Shown: in pieces, positions 54,457 through 63,500 of the stretch
Numbering within the stretch: the stretch's first letter is position 1
Layout of the letters: each line of letters opens with the position of its first letter
From: Beijerinckiaceae bacterium
GTDB lineage: Bacteria > Pseudomonadota > Alphaproteobacteria > Rhizobiales > Beijerinckiaceae
Direction: 5' to 3'
Assembly (NCBI GenBank): GCA_019745195.1
Contig: JAIETL010000006.1
Location: forward strand, 1-64,000
Length of the DNA: 64,000 bases
Position numbers and translations under genes: made by a program
The notes under the pieces: model-generated
The model's database searches: none
What the model saw: the letters and a program-made list of their open reading frames with translations, nothing else
What the model was told of the DNA's origin: nothing

Positions 54457-55240
54457 TCCGCCGGATTTCGCGGAGCTGGCGCAGTACGAGCCGGGTCTTG
54501 CGCATCGCCATGCTCTCGCCGTCGAGCAGTTCGGCCTCGCGCGCGAGGAAGGCGTTCCGGCCGGTCAACGGCGGGATGGCGCTGAGCGGGCAGGGCGTAG
54601 GCGCGAGCTTTGACGCCTCGATCTCGGCCAGCGCCGGCTCAGCGGCGCGCAGGCTCTTGCCGATGGCGTAGCGCATGGCGTCGGCATGGGCAGCGCCGGT
54701 GTCACGCGCCGGCTTCTGCATCACCGCGCTCGAATCGCGCCACTGGATGCCCTTGCGATAGGCCGGCACCCACTGCACCTGAGCCTCGAGCAAACTGAGC
54801 CCGGCATAGCGGGCCAGCGCCGGGAAGGCGTCGTCGTAGAAGCGCCAGCAATCGACAGGGAAACGATGGCGCGGCCCGCCGCCGGGCGAGGTGATGAAGG
54901 CGAGCCCGTTGCCCTTCAGCACCCGTGCGATCTCGAGGATCGTGATCCAGAAGAATTCGGCATGCTCGAACACCTCCGAGCAGGTCACGACATCGACGGA
55001 GCCGGATTCGATCTCCCTCCAGTCATAAGGGTCGGCGACGACGATATCGACATTGAGACCGGGTTCGATATCCATACCGCGCAGGGTCCAGGCCGGATTT
55101 CCCATCACGTCGCGGTTCGACAGGCTCTGCCCGTCGACGATGGCCGATCCGACATCGAGCACGGTCAGAGCGGTCGTCTCGACCTCGGCGAGATAGGCGC
55201 GGCGGAAGACGCGAGCCTTGTCCTGGGCGGAAGCATGCAT
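54422..55240 (-). CDS. Class I SAM-dependent methyltransferase
   Basis: A 272-residue methyltransferase. Motif I is LTVLDVGSAIVDGQSL with the acidic residue in MDIEPGLNVDIVVADPYDWR; motif IV is VDVVTCSEVFEHAEFFWITI, and the following strand ARVLKGNGLAFITSPGGGPR carries the typical glycine-rich turn. It belongs to the group of Methyltransf_11-like enzymes seen in sugar or lipid modification clusters. The ATG at 55240 is preferred over an upstream in-frame ATG at 55306, because the N-terminal extension is basic and non-conserved in character. It is adjacent to a glycosyltransferase and an acetyltransferase, suggesting glycan decoration. Confidence 0.87.
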   Translation of the reverse strand: MHASAQDKARVFRRAYLAEVETTALTVLDVGSAIVDGQSLSNRDVMGNPAWTLRGMDIEPGLNVDIVVADPYDWREIESGSVDVVTCSEVFEHAEFFWITILEIARVLKGNGLAFITSPGGGPRHRFPVDCWRFYDDAFPALARYAGLSLLEAQVQWVPAYRKGIQWRDSSAVMQKPARDTGAAHADAMRYAIGKSLRAAEPALAEIEASKLAPTPCPLSAIPPLTGRNAFLAREAELLDGESMAMRKTRLVLRQLREIRRIIATPMRDLHL

Positions 55241-55280
55241 GGAAACGATCCGGCGTCGGCGGTGACAGACGCCGCATGCG

Positions 55281-56024
55281 TTACGGTGCGTTTCCGTCGA
55301 TGACAAATTGTTTCTGGGCGATCGACTCCGTCGCGGGACCCAGTGCCTCGACCCGGTCTGACATGAGCATCGGGATCAGTTGACGCAGCTCGACGTCCGG
55401 ACGCGTCCACCAGCGGCTCGCGAGGAGGACTGCGATCCGGTCCTCTTCCATCCTGTAGCGGACCAGCCGCGCCGGGTTGCCGGCGACGATAGCATAGGGC
55501 GGGACATCGCGCGTGACGACGGCGCGGGCCGCGACGACCGCCCCATGTCCGATGGTGACGCCCGACAGGATAAGGCTTTGCGAACCGAGCCAGACGTCAT
55601 GTCCGATGACGACATCCCCGTTGCTGACATGGCTGCCGTCGAGACCCGCCGCTTCGGGCCAGAGGCCGGGCAGGGCGGCGAACGGATAGGTCGTCGCCCA
55701 GTCGAGGCGGTGGTTTCCGCCGAGCAGGATCTCGACGCCATCGGCGATCGAGCAGAAGCGGCCGATCACGAGCCGCGCGCCGCTCTCCGGAAAGCGGATC
55801 TTGGGGCGGCCATAGCTGTAGGGGCCGATCGCGATCTGGCCCTGTCGCCGCGCGATCAGATGGGCCAGATGCAATCTGGTCTGGTTGTCGGGATTGAGGC
55901 GGCGCGAGAGCCAGCCGCGCGGAACCTGCGGCAGGCCGGCCCACCAGACGGCAAGCGCGCCCGGCGTCCAGTCGGCGTCTTCGGGCAGCAGGGCGTCGCC
56001 GTGCCGGTCGGCCGCCGGTCTCAC
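55281..56024 (-). CDS. CatB-like hexapeptide-repeat O-acetyltransferase
   Basis: A 247-residue left-handed beta-helix acyltransferase. Hexapeptide strands are visible in [40 protein letters not shown] and [20 protein letters not shown], with the catalytic-type His in [14 protein letters not shown]. The C-terminal [18 protein letters not shown] is typical of CatB/xenobiotic or sugar O-acetyltransferases. The start is a GTG at 56024 overlapping the previous stop by 4 bp, so it is coupled to the large secreted protein. It probably acetylates a surface sugar; the acceptor is unknown. Confidence 0.88.
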   Translation of the reverse strand: MRPAADRHGDALLPEDADWTPGALAVWWAGLPQVPRGWLSRRLNPDNQTRLHLAHLIARRQGQIAIGPYSYGRPKIRFPESGARLVIGRFCSIADGVEILLGGNHRLDWATTYPFAALPGLWPEAAGLDGSHVSNGDVVIGHDVWLGSQSLILSGVTIGHGAVVAARAVVTRDVPPYAIVAGNPARLVRYRMEEDRIAVLLASRWWTRPDVELRQLIPMLMSDRVEALGPATESIAQKQFVIDGNAP

Positions 56025-57934
56025 TCGGCCGTGGCCTTGAGGTCGATCTTGTCGAAGATCTGGGTCGGGTCGGTGATCGTCAGCACGTCGGCCAGCCCAA
56101 GTCCGGAGCCCGATTTCGCGGTCGCCTGAACGGTCAGCGCGCGTGGCTGCGCGGCGAAGCGCGAGATCGCCGCCGTCAGCGTCTTGGCGGCGTCCGACGG
56201 GCCGAGGATCGCCGAGAGGCCAAGGCTCGCCATCATCGCATATTCGCGGCGCATGTCCTCGGACTTGCGGTTGGCCTTGCGGGCCTCGTTCTCGATCAAC
56301 TTTTCGAGCAGGCCGAAATTCTGCAGTTTCGCCTCGACGCTGCGCACCGTCGCGCCGAGCGCGGCGACCTGCGCCAGAGCGAGATCGCTCGCGAACAGGT
56401 CCTTGGTGACGTTGCCGAGGATGCCGGAGATGTCGAGCTTGGCCATGTTCGCAGCCCCCAGCGAGAGCGAGCGCACGCCGAGTTCGCTCTTTGCCGCATC
56501 CCAGGCCATGTCGATCTTGCTGGAGAGATCGAGCGTCCGGAAGCCCATGGCGATCAGGTCGCGCGCGGCGGGGTTGCTCGGCCCCTCGGTGACCGGCACA
56601 AGCAGATTGTCGAGCGTCAGGCTTAACGCCGTCGGCACGCCGTTGAGCTGCTCGCCCGTCTTCAATTCCATCAGCCCGAGCCCGATGCGCAGCGGCGGCT
56701 GCGGCTGGCCGCGGCGCGGCGGCTGGGGCGCATCGACGCTCATGCCGGTCATCCGGATCGTGCCGATGGTCGGGATGAATTTGCGGAAGTCGAGATTGTC
56801 GATGTCGGCGTCCGGCCTCGCCAGCAGCGCCTTCAGTTCCTCGATCATCGGCGACAGGGAGAAGCCGGAATAGGCGATCGTCTCGATCTGGCCCTTCGCC
56901 CCGCCGCCGGAAAAGCTCGTGCCCTCAATCGAGAAGCCGCTCTTGGCCGGCGCGTTCTCGCCATAGGCGATCCGCGCCATCTTGAACTCGACTGTCTCGG
57001 GCTTGGCGCCCGGCGTCGGCGGCGTGATCAGCGTCATGGCAAGGTCGCGCAGCTCGCCATTGCCATAGGAGACGCTGTCGTAGAGCGAGAGCAGGGCGAG
57101 CCCCATCCGCCTCTCGTCCTCGGTTTTCAGCGGCTTGTCGGCCGGTTTGGCATCGCGCGCGGATTTTTCGGCGGCGTCGCTGAGCGCGACGAGCCGGGAC
57201 AGCACCTCGCCCAGCGGCTCGGAGCCGACCCTGGCGGCAAAGCCGGCGCCGCTCGACTTGCCGAGCGACATCTTGCCGGCCTTGCCCATGTCGAGCGTGT
57301 AGCCGTCCTGCTCGAAGCGGCCAAAAATCGGTCGCATCGGTTCGCCCGCGCCGGGTTGCGCTTTCTCGGTCAGCACGCGCGCCAGATGGCGGGCGTCGAA
57401 GGCCTCGAAACTCGTGCGCAGCATCTGGCCGCTGATCGCTGTGGTTGCCCCGCCACCGACAGCGCCGGTCGCGGCGCCCAGCGCGCCGCCGGCCGAACGC
57501 GGCGGCGTCGCCTCGCCGGGCTGCGCCGGAATCGTTCCAGATACCGTCGCGCTTGCCGCCGCGCCTCGCCCGATCACGCCCTCCTTGAGGTCGCTGAAGC
57601 GCACGTCGCGATAGCGCGTGATCTGCTTTTGCCCCCCCAGCGTCTGCTCGAAAACGATTTCCGGCGCGCTGATCTCGGCCGCGGTGAGTTTGCCCAGACG
57701 TGAAGTCGCACTTTCGCCGCCCGTTCGCAGCAGGGCCGCGAAAGCCTCCCGCTCGAGCGGCGAACCCTTTACCTCCAGCGTTGGCGCGGAGACGACCAGC
57801 GCTCCGAAATCGAGCTTCACATTGGTGAGTTGGAAGTCGGCGGCCCTGGCTGCGACGCTGGTGCAGAGGGCGATGGCAAGCGCGAGCAGGGCGGGCCGAC
57901 AGGGCGCTGCGCGGCGGCGATTCGAGGCGAGCAT
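56021..57934 (-). CDS. Large exported protein of unknown function
   Basis: A 637-residue protein. The signal peptide is about residues 1-34 ([20 protein letters not shown]). The mature part looks like an extended amphipathic beta/alpha structure, with recurring charged segments such as [20 protein letters not shown] and [20 protein letters not shown] and helices near the end ([20 protein letters not shown]). An alanine/glycine linker lies near residue 150 ([20 protein letters not shown]). GGGAG six bases upstream supports the start at 57934. There are no transmembrane segments beyond the signal, no enzyme motifs, and no recognised family. It overlaps the acetyltransferase start, so the two are linked. 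Confidence 0.8.
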   Translation of the reverse strand: MLASNRRRAAPCRPALLALAIALCTSVAARAADFQLTNVKLDFGALVVSAPTLEVKGSPLEREAFAALLRTGGESATSRLGKLTAAEISAPEIVFEQTLGGQKQITRYRDVRFSDLKEGVIGRGAAASATVSGTIPAQPGEATPPRSAGGALGAATGAVGGGATTAISGQMLRTSFEAFDARHLARVLTEKAQPGAGEPMRPIFGRFEQDGYTLDMGKAGKMSLGKSSGAGFAARVGSEPLGEVLSRLVALSDAAEKSARDAKPADKPLKTEDERRMGLALLSLYDSVSYGNGELRDLAMTLITPPTPGAKPETVEFKMARIAYGENAPAKSGFSIEGTSFSGGGAKGQIETIAYSGFSLSPMIEELKALLARPDADIDNLDFRKFIPTIGTIRMTGMSVDAPQPPRRGQPQPPLRIGLGLMELKTGEQLNGVPTALSLTLDNLLVPVTEGPSNPAARDLIAMGFRTLDLSSKIDMAWDAAKSELGVRSLSLGAANMAKLDISGILGNVTKDLFASDLALAQVAALGATVRSVEAKLQNFGLLEKLIENEARKANRKSEDMRREYAMMASLGLSAILGPSDAAKTLTAAISRFAAQPRALTVQATAKSGSGLGLADVLTITDPTQIFDKIDLKATAE

Positions 57935-58118
57935 GATGATCTCCCGGTTCGATGTGAACCTGCCGCAAGGGCGCGACGAAAGAAAGACGCAAAGCGGGGC
58001 AACCCTGCTGCAAATGCTTGACCGCGAGGCGAGGATCGTCGGTATCTGTGGCGATTGCGGCAATCGCGCGACCTGTACGACCGCGACGTGCATGACCATG
58101 ATGATGGAGCGCCCGACG

Positions 58119-58592
58119 ATGAACGCCTTCAGACGCCTGTTCCTGTGTGGTCTTGCTTGCCTGGCGCTCGTCGTCTCGCCATTGGCCGCACGCGCGCAGC
58201 AGGCCGCTCCGGCCGGGCTGGAGGCGCTGAGCATCGTCAGCGGCGGCAAGCGCCATGCCTTCCAGGTCGAGGTGATGCGCACCAACGAGCAGCGCGCCAA
58301 GGGGCTGATGCACCGCAACTACCTCCCGCCGGACCGCGGCATGCTGTTCGACTTCGCCCGCACCGAGCCCGTGGCGATGTGGATGGAGAACACCTTCATC
58401 TCGCTCGACATGCTGTTCATCCGGGCCGACGGCACGATCGCGCGCATCGCCGAGCGGACAGAGCCCCTCTCGCGCCGGACGATTCCCTCGGGCGAGCCGG
58501 TTCTGTCGGTGCTGGAGATCAATGGCGGGATCAGCGAGAGCCTGGGCATCAAGCCCGGCGACAGGGTCGAGCACCCGCTGTTCAAGCGCTGA
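58119..58592 (+). CDS. DUF192 family exported protein
   Basis: A 157-residue exported protein. The signal peptide is MNAFRRLFLCGLACLALVV with cleavage near ARAQQ. The DUF192 core is visible: FQVEVMRTNEQRAKGLMHRN, PPDRGMLFDFARTEPVAMWM, NTFISLDMLFIRADGTI, EPVLSVLEINGG and GDRVEH. Several in-frame ATGs (58092, 58098, 58101, 58104) lie upstream; 58119 gives the best signal peptide and has GGAG nine bases before. The family is widespread and its biochemical role is not known. It is divergent from the large exported protein. Confidence 0.87.
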   Translation: MNAFRRLFLCGLACLALVVSPLAARAQQAAPAGLEALSIVSGGKRHAFQVEVMRTNEQRAKGLMHRNYLPPDRGMLFDFARTEPVAMWMENTFISLDMLFIRADGTIARIAERTEPLSRRTIPSGEPVLSVLEINGGISESLGIKPGDRVEHPLFKR

Positions 58593-58722
58593 TCCATGCT
58601 GCGCTGCGTCCACTCGGCTGTTTCCATGCACGGCGTTCGATGCTATGCGGATCGCCGTCGCGGCCGGCAGGCGAGAAGCCGCGCGACGGGTCTGCGACTG
58701 TCGAACGTCGCATGTCCAATGT

Positions 58723-58799
58723 CGGGGTATAGCGCAGCCCGGTAGCGCATCTGCTTTGGGAGCAGAGGGTCCCAGGTTCGAATCCTGGTGCCCCGACCA
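58723..58799 (+). tRNA. tRNA-Pro (anticodon TGG)
   Basis: A 77-base cloverleaf. Acceptor arms CGGGGTA (58723-58729) and TGCCCCG (58789-58795) pair throughout, followed by discriminator A and an encoded CCA. The anticodon stem TCTGC/GCAGA encloses the loop TTTGGGA, placing TGG at positions 34-36. The T arm contains GGTTCGAATCC. It is 131 bp after the DUF192 gene and 58 bp before the complex I gene. Confidence 0.96.
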
Positions 58800-58857
58800 T
58801 TTTCTTGCGAAGCTGCGGCCTCCAGGGCCGGCGATCTGTGGAGCGACGAGCGAGACC

Positions 58858-59163
58858 ATGAGCGCACGCATCTACCGCCCCGCCCGCACGGCGATGCAGT
58901 CCGGCACGGCCAAGACCGAGCGCTGGCTGCTCGAATACGAGCCGGAGCAGCCGCGCGAGATCGAGCCGCTGATGGGCTGGACGTCGTCCGGCGACATGAA
59001 GAGCCAGCTCAAGCTCTGGTTCGACGGCCGCGACGAGGCCATCGCCTACGCCACGCGCAACGGCATCCCCTTTCGCGTCGAAGAGCCCCAGGAGGCCCGA
59101 CGCCGCGCGATGGCCTATTCGGACAATTTCAAGTTCGGCCGTGTCGGGCAGTGGACGCATTGA
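58858..59163 (+). CDS. NDUFS4-like complex I accessory subunit (ETC complex I subunit conserved region)
   Basis: A 101-residue soluble protein. ARIYRPARTAMQSGTAKTER, LEYEPEQPREIEPLMGWTSS, GDMKSQLKLWFDGRDEAIAY and the ending AYSDNFKFGRVGQWTH match the mitochondrial NDUFS4 core. Alphaproteobacteria, the mitochondrial relatives, encode this single-copy accessory subunit away from the nuo operon. It probably sits on the peripheral arm of NADH dehydrogenase. It starts 58 bp after the tRNA-Pro gene. Confidence 0.93.
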   Translation: MSARIYRPARTAMQSGTAKTERWLLEYEPEQPREIEPLMGWTSSGDMKSQLKLWFDGRDEAIAYATRNGIPFRVEEPQEARRRAMAYSDNFKFGRVGQWTH

Positions 59164-59249
59164 CCGGCACGCAGTGATTTATGCCTTGAGCAGGACGCTC
59201 GCTTCATGCGTCTTCTCCGGATCGGCGGATATCGTTTCTCCGCCGTAAC

Positions 59250-59326
59250 GGGCCCGTAGCTCAGATGGATAGAGCAGCAGCCTTCTAAGCTGCTGGTCGC
59301 TGGTTCGAATCCAGCCGGGCTCGCCA
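59250..59326 (+). tRNA. tRNA-Arg (anticodon TCT)
   Basis: A 77-base cloverleaf. Acceptor arms GGGCCCG (59250-59256) and CGGGCTC (59316-59322) pair with one G-T, followed by G and an encoded CCA (59324-59326). The anticodon stem GCAGC/GCTGC carries the loop CTTCTAA, giving TCT. The T arm shows GGTTCGAATCC. It reads AGA codons, which are rare in this GC-rich genome. Confidence 0.96.
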
Positions 59327-59436
59327 TTTCTCTCTCGCCGGTCGGAGGACAACGTCCTCGATGAGGCAGCGCCCGTGCCGGAGTTCACGACGGCTGACCT
59401 TCCTTGAGTCTTCAGCCAGCGGGCGACTCGTAAAGA

Positions 59437-59462
59437 AGCCGTCCCGCGCGCGGGACGGCTTG
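59437..59462. terminator. Perfect palindromic terminator-like hairpin
   Basis: The 26-bp palindrome AAGCCGTCCCGCG inverted as CGCGGGACGGCTT lies between the plus-strand tRNA-Arg and the minus-strand small secreted gene. Flanking A- and T-ended arms suit termination in both directions, although a longer T-tract is missing. Confidence 0.65.
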
Positions 59463-59490
59463 TCGATGCAGGCGCCGGATCTTTCGGCTA

Positions 59491-59793
59491 TCAGTTACAG
59501 ACACGCTGACGCGTCTTGATCACACCACGGCGCGTCTCCTCGCGCGTGACGACCGTGCGGCAGCGCTCGCGCTCGCGATACTCGACCCGACGACGATCGT
59601 AACCTCGCTCATAACCGCGGTCCGAGCGCCGATCGTAACGGTCGCCGTCGCGGCGGACTTCACGTTCGATCACACGATCGCGCGGTCCGCGCGTATCGAT
59701 GCCGACGCCACCGGGGCCAACGCTGATCGACTGGGCGTAAGCGCCGCCGGTGATCAGCGTCGCGGCTATGAGCGTGGAAATAAAGCGTTTCAT
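59491..59793 (-). CDS. Small secreted arginine-rich protein
   Basis: A 100-residue exported protein. The signal peptide is MKRFISTLIAATLITGGAYA with likely cleavage after AYA. The mature part is extremely rich in Arg, Asp and Tyr (DRYDRRSDRGYERGYDRRRV), with a C-terminal pair of cysteines in RERERCRTVVTREETRRGVI and RQRVCN. GGAGG with seven-base spacing supports the start at 59793. The low-complexity, charge-alternating middle suggests an intrinsically disordered envelope or stress-related protein. No family name is claimed. Confidence 0.75.
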   Translation of the reverse strand: MKRFISTLIAATLITGGAYAQSISVGPGGVGIDTRGPRDRVIEREVRRDGDRYDRRSDRGYERGYDRRRVEYRERERCRTVVTREETRRGVIKTRQRVCN

Positions 59794-59908
59794 TGTGTTT
59801 CCTCCGTTTCGAGAAGAAAACAGGGGCGGACGCATTTTGTTCCATGACGCGGCCGCTGTTCTCGCGGCCTGCCGTAGGGTCGCTGGCGAGGTGATGGGAC
59901 TTGCGACG

Positions 59909-59941
59909 CAAAACGGCGCGCCGGATCGTGCGGCGCGCCGT
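59909..59941 (-). terminator. Rho-independent terminator of the aap operon
   Basis: Minus-strand arms ACGGCGCGCC and GGCGCGCCGT (plus-strand 59932-59941 and 59913-59922) pair perfectly around a nine-base loop and run into TTTT on the minus strand. It lies 22 bp past the aapP stop, the expected place for the end of this operon. Confidence 0.85.
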
Positions 59942-59962
59942 CGTTTCATTCGTCGCCGCCGA

Positions 59963-60769
59963 TCAGTGCAGGATCTGGCTCAGGAACAGCTTCGTGCGCT
60001 CGTGCTGCGGGTTCTTGAAGAACTCGTTGGGCTCGTTCATCTCGACGATCTGGCCCGCATCCATGAAGATCACCCGGTCGGCGACCTGGCGGGCGAACCC
60101 CATCTCGTGGGTGACGCAGAGCATGGTCATGCCCTCGTCGGCGAGCGAGACCATGGTGTCGAGCACCTCCTTGACCATCTCGGGATCGAGCGCCGAGGTC
60201 GGCTCGTCGAACAGCATGATCTTGGGGCTCATGCAAAGCGAGCGCGCGATGGCGACGCGCTGCTGCTGGCCGCCGGAGAGCTGGCCCGGATACTTATGCG
60301 CCTGCTCGGGGATCTTGACGCGCTTGAGATAGTGCATGCCGATCTCCTCGGCGTCCTTCTTGGGCATTTTGCGGACCCAGATCGGCGCCAGCGTCAGGTT
60401 CTCGAGGATGGTGAGGTGCGGGAACAGGTTGAAGTGCTGGAACACCATGCCGACGTCGCGGCGGATCTCGTCGATCTTCTTCAGGTCATTGGTGAGTTCG
60501 GTGCCATCGACGATGATCGAGCCCTTCTGGTGCTCTTCCAGCCGGTTGATGCAACGGATCATGGTCGATTTGCCGGAGCCCGACGGACCGCAGATCACCA
60601 GCTTTTCGCCGCGCGAGACCTTGAGATTGATGTCGCGCAGCACATGGAACTCGCCATACCATTTGTTGACGCCGATCATCTCGACGGCAGTCGCCGTGTT
60701 GAGCGAGGTCACCTTGAGCGCCGCGGGGCGTTCATTCGTCTTCATTTCCGCCATAGCCATGATGATCAA
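59963..60769 (-). CDS. aapP: General L-amino acid ABC transporter ATP-binding protein
   Basis: A 268-residue ATPase. Walker A is [20 protein letters not shown], the ABC signature is [15 protein letters not shown] and Walker B is [20 protein letters not shown]. The N-terminal 24 residues precede the core, as in the rhizobial AapP. It powers import of diverse L-amino acids. It is the last gene of the minus-strand order aapJ, aapQ, aapM, aapP, 6 bp after aapM. Confidence 0.95.
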   Translation of the reverse strand: MIIMAMAEMKTNERPAALKVTSLNTATAVEMIGVNKWYGEFHVLRDINLKVSRGEKLVICGPSGSGKSTMIRCINRLEEHQKGSIIVDGTELTNDLKKIDEIRRDVGMVFQHFNLFPHLTILENLTLAPIWVRKMPKKDAEEIGMHYLKRVKIPEQAHKYPGQLSGGQQQRVAIARSLCMSPKIMLFDEPTSALDPEMVKEVLDTMVSLADEGMTMLCVTHEMGFARQVADRVIFMDAGQIVEMNEPNEFFKNPQHERTKLFLSQILH

Positions 60770-60775
60770 CCCTTT

Positions 60776-62155
60776 TCAGCGACGCTGGCCGGCGGCGAGG
60801 CGTTGCTCGACTGCGATCGAGTAGCGCGACATGCCCCAGCAACACAGGAAATAGAACACCGCGGCGAAGGCGTAGCCCGTCGCGCGGGTGGTCGGCGTGG
60901 CCCAGGTCGGATCGACCAGCGTGGCCTCGATGGTGCGCAGGAAGTCGAAGATGCCGACGATGGTGACCAGCGTCGAATCCTTGAACAGCCCGATGAAGGT
61001 GTTGACGATGCCCGGAATCACGATGCGCAGCGCCTGCGGCAGGATAATCAGCCGCATCATGCTCCAGTAGCCGAGGCCGAGCGACATCGCGCCCTCGTAC
61101 TGGCCCTTCGGGATGGCCTGCAGGCCGCCGCGGATGACCTCGGCCATGTAGGCGGCGGCAAACAGCGCCACGCCGACGAGCGGCCGCAGCAGCCGGTCGG
61201 GCGAATACTCCTGCGGCACGAACAGCGGCAGCATGGTGTTGGCCATGAACAGCACGGTGATCAGCGGCACGCCGCGCACGAACTCGATGAAGACTACCGA
61301 GAGGAACTGGATGATCGGCAGCCGCGAGCGGCGGCCGAGCGCCAGCATGACGCCGAGCGGCAGCGAGAACACGATGCCGACCGCCGAGATCAGGAACGTC
61401 ACCACCATGCCGCCCCAGAGCCCGGTATCGACGCGCGGCAGGCCGGCGCTGTCGGCCAGGATGGCGATCACCCCGAGCACGACGAGCGAGAGAAGAATCA
61501 GCCGCTTCACCCGGTAGAAGCGCTTCCACGGCGGCAGCGCCTCCTCGACGGCCAGAAAGGCGGGGCCGATCCAGAACCGCGCAAGGCCGGGAACGAAGGA
61601 GAGCACGAGGTAGATCGCCATCAGCGCGAAGGTCAGGATCAGCAGCGTGCGCAGGAACCCTTCGGCCGCGGGGCCGCCCAGCAGCAGCAGATAGGCGCTG
61701 ATCGGCAGCAGGACGAAGAAGAAGAAGAAGCCGACCTTCTTCAACGGCATCCGGTCCCAGAGCAGCCAGACGATGCCGAGCGCAAACATCGCGAAGACGA
61801 TGTTGACCCGCCAGCGCTGCGGGATCGGGTAGGAACCGTAGATGAAGTACTGGAAGCGGTCGGCGATATAGGCCCAGCAGGCGCCGACCGGCCGGCCGAC
61901 CTTGTCGGCGAGGCAGGCGTCGCGGTTCGCGCCGCTCCAGACGGCGTCGATGAGATAGAACCGCACCAGGTCGGGCACGCTGGTGACGACGATGTAGACG
62001 CAGACCAGCGTCATCAGCGAGTTCACCGGCCCGGAGAACAGGTTGGCGCGAATCCAGGCGAGCGGCCCCGCCACCGAGAGCGGCGGGCTCTCCTGCGGCA
62101 GCGTCTCCTTGCGGACGAAGGCGTAGGGTGCGTTTTCGATTGTAGCGTCGGTCAT
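60776..62155 (-). CDS. aapM: General L-amino acid ABC transporter permease AapM
   Basis: A 459-residue permease with an unusually long N-terminal part carrying extra spans (LFSGPVNSLMTLVCVYIVVT, WRVNIVFAMFALGIVWLLWD, FFFFFVLLPISAYLLLL), characteristic of AapM. The His/Gln/Arg-type core is the C-terminal 220 residues, with the EAA loop AEVIRGGLQAIPKGQYEGAM. The ATG at 62155 (MTDATIENAPYAF) is preferred over one 21 bp upstream. Together with AapQ it forms the membrane channel. Confidence 0.94.
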   Translation of the reverse strand: MTDATIENAPYAFVRKETLPQESPPLSVAGPLAWIRANLFSGPVNSLMTLVCVYIVVTSVPDLVRFYLIDAVWSGANRDACLADKVGRPVGACWAYIADRFQYFIYGSYPIPQRWRVNIVFAMFALGIVWLLWDRMPLKKVGFFFFFVLLPISAYLLLLGGPAAEGFLRTLLILTFALMAIYLVLSFVPGLARFWIGPAFLAVEEALPPWKRFYRVKRLILLSLVVLGVIAILADSAGLPRVDTGLWGGMVVTFLISAVGIVFSLPLGVMLALGRRSRLPIIQFLSVVFIEFVRGVPLITVLFMANTMLPLFVPQEYSPDRLLRPLVGVALFAAAYMAEVIRGGLQAIPKGQYEGAMSLGLGYWSMMRLIILPQALRIVIPGIVNTFIGLFKDSTLVTIVGIFDFLRTIEATLVDPTWATPTTRATGYAFAAVFYFLCCWGMSRYSIAVEQRLAAGQRR

Positions 62156-62165
62156 CGTGGCGCCT

Positions 62166-63359
62166 TCACCGTTCAACCAGCGCCATGCGCTTGTTGTAGA
62201 TGTTCATGAACAGCGAGGTGACCAGCGAGATCGTCAGGTAGACCGCCATGGTGATGGCGACGACCTCGACGGCCTGGCCGGTCTGGTTGAGCACGGTCCC
62301 GGTGAAGACCTGGACGAGATCGGGATAGCCGATCGCCACCGCCAGCGACGAATTCTTGGTCAGGTTGAGGTAGTTCGAGGTCAGGGGCGGGATGATCACG
62401 CGCATGGCCTGCGGGATGACGACGAGCTTGAGCGTCGGTCCGGCGCGCAGGCCCAGCGCATTGGCGGCCTCGGTCTGCCCCTTGGACACGGCGAGGATGC
62501 CCGCGCGCACCACCTCGGCGATGAAGCCCGCCGTGTAGGTCGTCAGGCCGATCAGCAGCGCCACGAATTCGGGATAGATCTGCAGGCCGCCGGTCAGATT
62601 GAAGCGGCCCTGCTGCGGCAGGTCGAAGGACAGCGGCTGGCCGGCGAGGAAATAGACGATCAGCGGCAGTCCGAGGATCAGGCCGAGCGTGATCAGGCCG
62701 TTGGGGTATTGCTTGCCGGTGCGTTCCTGCTGGCGCTTCGACCAGATGTAGAAGGCGATCGCCGCGAACGCCGCGAGAAAAAAGGCGACCACGACCGCCT
62801 GGAAAGCCGGCCCGAACTGCGGATTCGGCATGATCAGCCCGCGATTGTTCAGGAAGATCGAGCCCGGCAGCGCGATCGAGTTGCGCGCATCGGGCAGCGG
62901 CTTCAGCACCGCATTGTACCAGAAGAACAGTTGCAGCAGCAGCGGCAGGTTGCGGATGACCTCGACATAGATCATCGCGAGCTTGGCCAGCACCCAGTTG
63001 CTGGACAGCCGCGCCACGCCGACGAAGAAGCCGAGAAAGGTCGAGAGCACGATCCCGATCGACGCCACCAGCAGCGTGTTCAGCAGGCCGACATAAAACG
63101 CCTGGCCGTACGTGCTGCCCGAGGCGGAGAACGGGATCAGCTTCTGGTTGACGTCAAAGCCGGCCGCATTGTGCCAGAAGCCGAAGCCCGACGCGATCTT
63201 CTGCGCGCGCAGGTTCTCGATTGCGTTGGAGGCGGCCGACCAGACCAGGAAACCGACGACCGCGAGCAGCAGGATCTGGTAGGCGTAACCTCTGATCTTG
63301 GGGTCGTAGAGCAGCGAGGCCTTGCCGGGTTGTCTCGTCTCGGTCGGAATGGTCGTCAC
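62166..63359 (-). CDS. aapQ: General L-amino acid ABC transporter permease AapQ
   Basis: A 397-residue permease. Beginning: a short cytoplasmic lead and a first span (YAYQILLLAVVGFLVWSAAS), a large periplasmic loop, then the conserved core with GFIAEVVRAGILAVSKGQTE (EAA loop) and LGLRAGPTLKLVVIPQAMRV. It has the long insertion typical of AapQ. The stop is 10 bp before the aapM start, so the permeases are coupled. Upstream, a hairpin and 141 bp separate it from aapJ. Confidence 0.94.
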   Translation of the reverse strand: MTTIPTETRQPGKASLLYDPKIRGYAYQILLLAVVGFLVWSAASNAIENLRAQKIASGFGFWHNAAGFDVNQKLIPFSASGSTYGQAFYVGLLNTLLVASIGIVLSTFLGFFVGVARLSSNWVLAKLAMIYVEVIRNLPLLLQLFFWYNAVLKPLPDARNSIALPGSIFLNNRGLIMPNPQFGPAFQAVVVAFFLAAFAAIAFYIWSKRQQERTGKQYPNGLITLGLILGLPLIVYFLAGQPLSFDLPQQGRFNLTGGLQIYPEFVALLIGLTTYTAGFIAEVVRAGILAVSKGQTEAANALGLRAGPTLKLVVIPQAMRVIIPPLTSNYLNLTKNSSLAVAIGYPDLVQVFTGTVLNQTGQAVEVVAITMAVYLTISLVTSLFMNIYNKRMALVER

Positions 63360-63465
63360 CTGTTACGCCCTTTGTTCTTGTCGTCTGATGCGGATGTCCG
63401 GAGAGACCGCCCTGTGGAAGGCCCGTCTCCGACGTCGTGGACGTGTCCGGTTTCAGCAGGGATGA

Positions 63466-63492
63466 ACGGCGCGCGAACTCATCGCGCGCCGT
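63466..63492. other. Hairpin between aapJ and aapQ
   Basis: Arms ACGGCGCGCG (63466-63475) and CGCGCGCCGT (63483-63492) pair perfectly around a seven-base loop just after the aapJ stop. In ABC operons a hairpin after the binding-protein gene commonly stabilises that mRNA segment or attenuates the permease genes, giving excess binding protein. No T-tract follows on the minus strand. Confidence 0.6.
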
Positions 63493-63500
63493 CGATGCGA

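Noticed and set aside
59750-62209. Plus-strand open frame of 819 codons opposite aapP and aapM
   Set aside because: It is a high-GC antisense artefact, dominated by Asp/Arg/His/Gln, while the minus-strand reading gives textbook ABC transporter motifs.
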